A stretch of DNA of 43,912 nt from Cyanothece sp. BG0011. GTDB lineage: Bacteria; Cyanobacteriota; Cyanobacteriia; Cyanobacteriales; Microcystaceae. The notes under the pieces were generated by a model. It made no database searches. It had not been told where the DNA came from and saw only the letters and a program-made list of their open reading frames with translations. The position numbers and the translations under genes were made by a program. Numbering within the stretch: the first letter of the stretch is position 1; the number at the start of each line of letters is the position of its first letter. Location of the stretch: contig NZ_PRLH01000144.1 of assembly GCF_003013815.1 (NCBI RefSeq), positions 1 to 43,912 of the forward strand, given 5' to 3'. Below are positions 41,082 to 43,912 of this stretch, in pieces.

Positions 41082-41837
41082 TTATTCGGCAATAGCTACA
41101 TTATGGGGATGACCCTGACCATGAGGGTGTTCAGTTGCCCCAGGAATTGCCTGACGAGTGATTAATTCAAACACATGATCGCCGATGGCTTCTTTAACAT
41201 CAGCTTCTAATTCATGTACTACGTCACGGTTTAATGTAAAGGCGTGGTTGGCCTCATCAATAATCTTTTGTTCTAAGGTTTCATCGATGGGTACAGCGTT
41301 TAAACCATCACGATATTTTCCTTTAAATTCTCGTCTGGCTTCTGCGGTAGCAATTTGCTCAAATTCGTAGAATTGGGTTCCTTGATTTTCAGGTAATTCT
41401 AAGGCTGAACGAGCAATATTTTTTAAGCTTTGACCCCCAGATAAATCACCCATATAACGCACATAAGAATGGGCAACTAATAAGGCAGGTTCAGTTTGAG
41501 AAACTTCTCGAATTCTTGCTACATAGGTTTGACCTGCTACTGATGGAAAAATATCGGCCGCCCAATTTTCTCCGTAGTAGTATTCTAGGTCTTTTACTAA
41601 GTTTTGTTTACGGTTTAATTCGGGAAAATAAATCTTACTAATAACGGGATCGTCTTTATGGCGTTCTAATTCTTCCTCTAGAGTAGAATATAAGAAATAA
41701 AAGTCAGCTAACAGTTTACGAAAGGGTTCTCTTTCTACAATACCCTTGAGGAAACACTTGGTAAAGGCTGTATTCTCCGCTAGGGTGTGAGAATGACTGG
41801 TTCCTTCCCGAAGCTTGAGGGCTAAGTTATTACTCAT
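41082..41837 (-). CDS. heme oxygenase
   Basis: It opens heme to biliverdin, the first step toward phycobilins. The start is ATG 41837; a TTG two codons upstream is less likely. The 251-residue protein begins MSNNLALKLREGTSHSHTLAEN, with the axial His17, and has YVRYMGDLSGGQSL on the distal helix. The C-terminus is His-rich (EHPHGQGHPHN), an addition that may bind metal. The neighbouring hemN suggests the low-oxygen isozyme (HO2) rather than HO1. The 5' gap to the catalase-like gene is about 600 bases and filled with repeats. Confidence 0.93.
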   Translation of the reverse strand: MSNNLALKLREGTSHSHTLAENTAFTKCFLKGIVEREPFRKLLADFYFLYSTLEEELERHKDDPVISKIYFPELNRKQNLVKDLEYYYGENWAADIFPSVAGQTYVARIREVSQTEPALLVAHSYVRYMGDLSGGQSLKNIARSALELPENQGTQFYEFEQIATAEARREFKGKYRDGLNAVPIDETLEQKIIDEANHAFTLNRDVVHELEADVKEAIGDHVFELITRQAIPGATEHPHGQGHPHNVAIAE

Positions 41838-41998
41838 GATCAATACCTCTTAGTAGCAGTCAGAGGTTAGACTTTAGACGAAAATTACTCTCTCTGTCTT
41901 CAGCCCTAAATCCACTGCCTTAATTTCCATTTCAGTTTATTACTATACAGTTATATTATCACTTAACTGCTAAACGTAGCAAAACTTAACATAGACTC

Positions 41999-42096
41999 AT
42001 AGCGGTTTTCAATTGGGTGTATCAATATTTTAGTTAAGTTGAGTGTGGGGAGGATTTGCATTTTAATGTTTAATCTATGCAAATGAAAACCGCTAT
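41999..42096. repeat. MITE-like element with 17-bp terminal inverted repeat
   Basis: ATAGCGGTTTTCAATTG (41999-42015) and CAAATGAAAACCGCTAT (42080-42096) are inverted with one mismatch, 13 outer bases perfect. The core between the arms is 64 bases, with no gene. It sits in the ho upstream region. Confidence 0.65.
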
Positions 42097-42117
42097 CATA
42101 TCTTACACCTTCAATCG

Positions 42118-42265
42118 TTCCCCACACCCCCCACACCCCCCACACCCCCACACCCCCCACACCCCCCTTTAAAAGGGGGGCAGGGGGGTAGGGGCAGGGG
42201 GGGTAGGGGCAGGGGTAGTAGGGGGCAGGGGGGGATGGCTATAGTTTTGACTGTAACGACTTAAA
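42118..42265. repeat. composite C/G-rich repeat, copy 2
   Basis: Tandem CACCCCCC units lead into the 19-bp palindrome CCCCCCTTTAAAAGGGGGG (42162-42180), then GGGGCAGGGG(G)TA units. It closes with the GTTTTGACTGTAACGA module (near 42245-42260), which is inverted relative to copy 1 at 9300-9475. No gene lies within it. Confidence 0.75.
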
Positions 42266-42438
42266 TATTAATTTTTTTTAGTTTGTTATTTAGTTTTTCT
42301 GTACTGATGCAAAGGGTCAGTAGAGTGAGTTCGGCGTTGAATTTTAAAAAGAAAATGGTTTTTATTGTTAAATTTAATACAAATAACTGAAAATTTAGGT
42401 ATAAAAAGAGAAACATTAGGGAAAACTAAGGGGTCATT

Positions 42439-43479
42439 ATGTCACAATTAGGTCAAGAATATTTTCCAGAAGACGAACAAGAAACCATTAAAAAATTAGT
42501 TGAAATATTTGAATTTTTGATGAGGGATTATCAGTTTTCTCCGAGTCCAAGAACCCAACATCCTAAGAGTCATGGTTATGTTCAAGGGGAGTTTATTATT
42601 GAAGAAAATATGTCCGATCAATTCAAAGTCGGAATTTTTTCCAAACCGCAAACTTATCCGATATGGGTTCGCTTTTCTAATGGCAGTGGGGCCTCTGATG
42701 AAACAGGGAATTTCCAACCCGATACAACGGGAGATATTCGAGGGGTTTCCATTAAATTATTAGGAGTTAAAGGGTGCAAAGCATTTGAAAATTCTGCCCC
42801 CGATGAACAAGATTTTATTGCAGTGAATACCCCAATCTTTTTCCTCAGAGATGCTAAAGCTTATTTAGATTTCTTTCCTATTGTTAATGGTATTCGAGAG
42901 GGAAAAATTATTATGAATGCTGATGGAAGTCCTAAACAGATTCCTGATGAATTAAAAGCGTCTTATGAAGCGATCGCTTATTCTTTACCTTTATTAAATC
43001 AAGTCAGAAGTCAGGTTATGACCAGTCCTTTGGAGGCAAATTATTGGAGTGCAACCCCTTATAAATTTGGAAATACTGCCATGAAATATGCTATATTTCC
43101 TCATCTTGAAGGGGAAAAATTTAATATTGATACGGCGGAGGATAAAACGAATTATTTAAGAGAAGCAATGACGAAATATTTAGCCACAAAAGATGCTTAC
43201 TTTGACTTCTGCATTCAACAACAAACTGATGCAGAAAAAATGCCCATTGAAGATCCGACAGTGTTATGGGATGAGAAAGAATCTCCTTTTATTAAAGTAG
43301 CAACTATGAGGATTTTTCAACAGGAATTTAATAGTCAAGAACGGATAGAAAATGATGAAAAACAGTCTTTTTCACCTTGGAATTGTTTACAAGAATATCG
43401 ACCATTAGGGGGAGTGAACCGGGCGCGTAAAATTTATGCAGATATGGCTGATTTTCGTAATGAAATAAATCAGAAATAA
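42439..43479 (+). CDS. catalase-like heme protein
   Basis: The 346-residue protein resembles a catalase core: HPKSHGYVQGEF with the presumed distal His, WVRFSNGSG, DIRGVSIKLLG, DFIAVNTPIFFLRDAKAY, EDPTVLWDEKESPF, and a C-terminal NRARKIYADMADFR. The standard proximal RxxxY of monofunctional catalase is not obvious; a Tyr in ARKIYADM may replace it. Related proteins include catalase-like, allene-oxide-synthase-related and lipid-peroxide-active enzymes. It may act on organic peroxides more than hydrogen peroxide, which is inference. The protein is cytosolic. The gene stands alone after the repeat region. Confidence 0.85.
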   Translation: MSQLGQEYFPEDEQETIKKLVEIFEFLMRDYQFSPSPRTQHPKSHGYVQGEFIIEENMSDQFKVGIFSKPQTYPIWVRFSNGSGASDETGNFQPDTTGDIRGVSIKLLGVKGCKAFENSAPDEQDFIAVNTPIFFLRDAKAYLDFFPIVNGIREGKIIMNADGSPKQIPDELKASYEAIAYSLPLLNQVRSQVMTSPLEANYWSATPYKFGNTAMKYAIFPHLEGEKFNIDTAEDKTNYLREAMTKYLATKDAYFDFCIQQQTDAEKMPIEDPTVLWDEKESPFIKVATMRIFQQEFNSQERIENDEKQSFSPWNCLQEYRPLGGVNRARKIYADMADFRNEINQK

Positions 43480-43514
43480 TTGTTGTATAAGTTTTAACCT
43501 TTCTCCATTAATAA

Positions 43515-43912
43515 TTAAGCTAAGTCAAACAGTAAAATTTCCGTATCGTTACTAATAGCAATTAGGTCAATTTTAGTTTCTTGAGTAATAGCGACACCAT
43601 CCCCACTGTTAATAGTTTGACCATGAATTTGTACTGAACCTTTGGCAACTTGAATCCATAAAGATCGATTACTATTAATACTATAGTTAATCTGATCACC
43701 TTGATCTAGAAAAGCAACATAAAGCTGCACATCCTGATTGATTTTGACAGAATCATCTCTTCCTCCCCCAGAAGCGACTAATCTTAATTTCCCCTGTTTT
43801 TCTTCCGCAGGAAAATGCTTTTCTTCATAGCTAGGTTTTAGTCCCCGTGTGTCAGGAAGAATCCAAATTTGTAGCAAGTGAACCTGAGCAGTTTTTGAAG
43901 CATTAAACTCGC
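43515..43912 (-). CDS. pirin family protein, C-terminal part, cut by right edge
   Basis: The frame remains open to the right edge (at the 5' side it reads EFNASKTAQVHLLQIWILP). The visible 132 codons cover the end of the first cupin and the second cupin of a pirin/YhaK-type bicupin, including PDTRGLKPSYEEKHF and SNRSLWIQVAKGSVQI. Homologous pirins are non-heme iron proteins with quercetinase activity or redox sensing; here the metal-ligand cupin is mostly outside the window. It converges with the catalase-like gene, whose stop is 35 bases away. Confidence 0.88.
   Translation of the reverse strand, partial: EFNASKTAQVHLLQIWILPDTRGLKPSYEEKHFPAEEKQGKLRLVASGGGRDDSVKINQDVQLYVAFLDQGDQINYSINSNRSLWIQVAKGSVQIHGQTINSGDGVAITQETKIDLIAISNDTEILLFDLA

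Noticed and set aside
41963-42160. 65-codon minus-strand frame rich in Gly, Trp and Val
   Set aside because: It is a translation of the C/G-rich repeat and the MITE-like element; the composition is set by the repeat.
1-43912. tRNA, rRNA and known riboswitch genes
   Set aside because: No T-loop GTTCRANNC with matching acceptor stem, no rRNA-like stretch and no recognisable riboswitch core was found by eye; a tRNA or covariance scan would be decisive.

Overview
The window is AT-rich cyanobacterial chromosome. Evidence for this is the many HIP1 octamers (GCGATCGC, e.g. 3715-3722, 10195-10202, 13689-13696) and a set of genes typical of cyanobacteria: Ycf35/DUF1257, DUF2997, a PAM68-like protein, DUF4278, DUF1824, DUF2839, DUF6761, the DUF6887/DUF6888 pair, and a heme oxygenase-HemN pair. 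Low GC, dispersed C/G-rich repeats and gene content suggest a unicellular Crocosphaera/Cyanothece-type organism. That genus call is inference.

Layout. 1-1632 is the 3' part of a pPIWI_RE (prokaryotic PIWI-like) gene cut by the left edge. 2.0-10.8 kb is mostly housekeeping: argJ, a DUF2997-ycf35-ferredoxin operon, two orphan ABC permeases, an adenine/adenosine deaminase, yidD, an alpha/beta hydrolase and a CBS-domain CorC/TlyC protein. 11.0-14.2 kb holds small cyanobacterial genes, a possible structured RNA with a strong terminator, and a DUF6888/DUF6887 pair whose first gene is broken. 14.2-16.2 kb is an accessory patch: two REP-associated tyrosine transposase (RAYT) copies, one deleted and one with a mutated HUH motif, five REP hairpins, and a pentapeptide-repeat gene lying antisense to an open Ser/Thr-repeat surface-protein remnant.

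16.3-22.9 kb: trpB, rnc, dienelactone hydrolase, a TAXI binding protein, a DUF3011 protein, a GT2-TPR protein and a DUF2993 protein. 23.2-33.4 kb: a small secreted protein, a TpsB outer-membrane transporter, acpH, DUF1824, map plus a VOC protein, Uma2, an unknown AT-rich gene, sbcD, a Rieske-FAD oxidoreductase and an OmpR-type regulator. 33.7-36.2 kb: DUF6761, grxD and bolA, with an intact TnpB-only IS200/IS605-family element sitting between grxD and bolA. 36.5-43.9 kb: lepA, a tandem RNase III-like protein lacking catalytic residues, hemN, heme oxygenase, a catalase-like protein, and a pirin gene cut by the right edge.

Functional links. Ho and HemN form a tetrapyrrole pair resembling the low-oxygen ho2-hemN cluster of Synechocystis. 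GrxD and BolA are Fe-S/iron partners. Map and VOC are two bases apart. Rnc and the inactive-looking RNase III-like protein are two RNase III-family genes in one window. No tRNA, rRNA, CRISPR array or known riboswitch was seen. All family names rest on reading the sequence and memory of the families; no database search was run.
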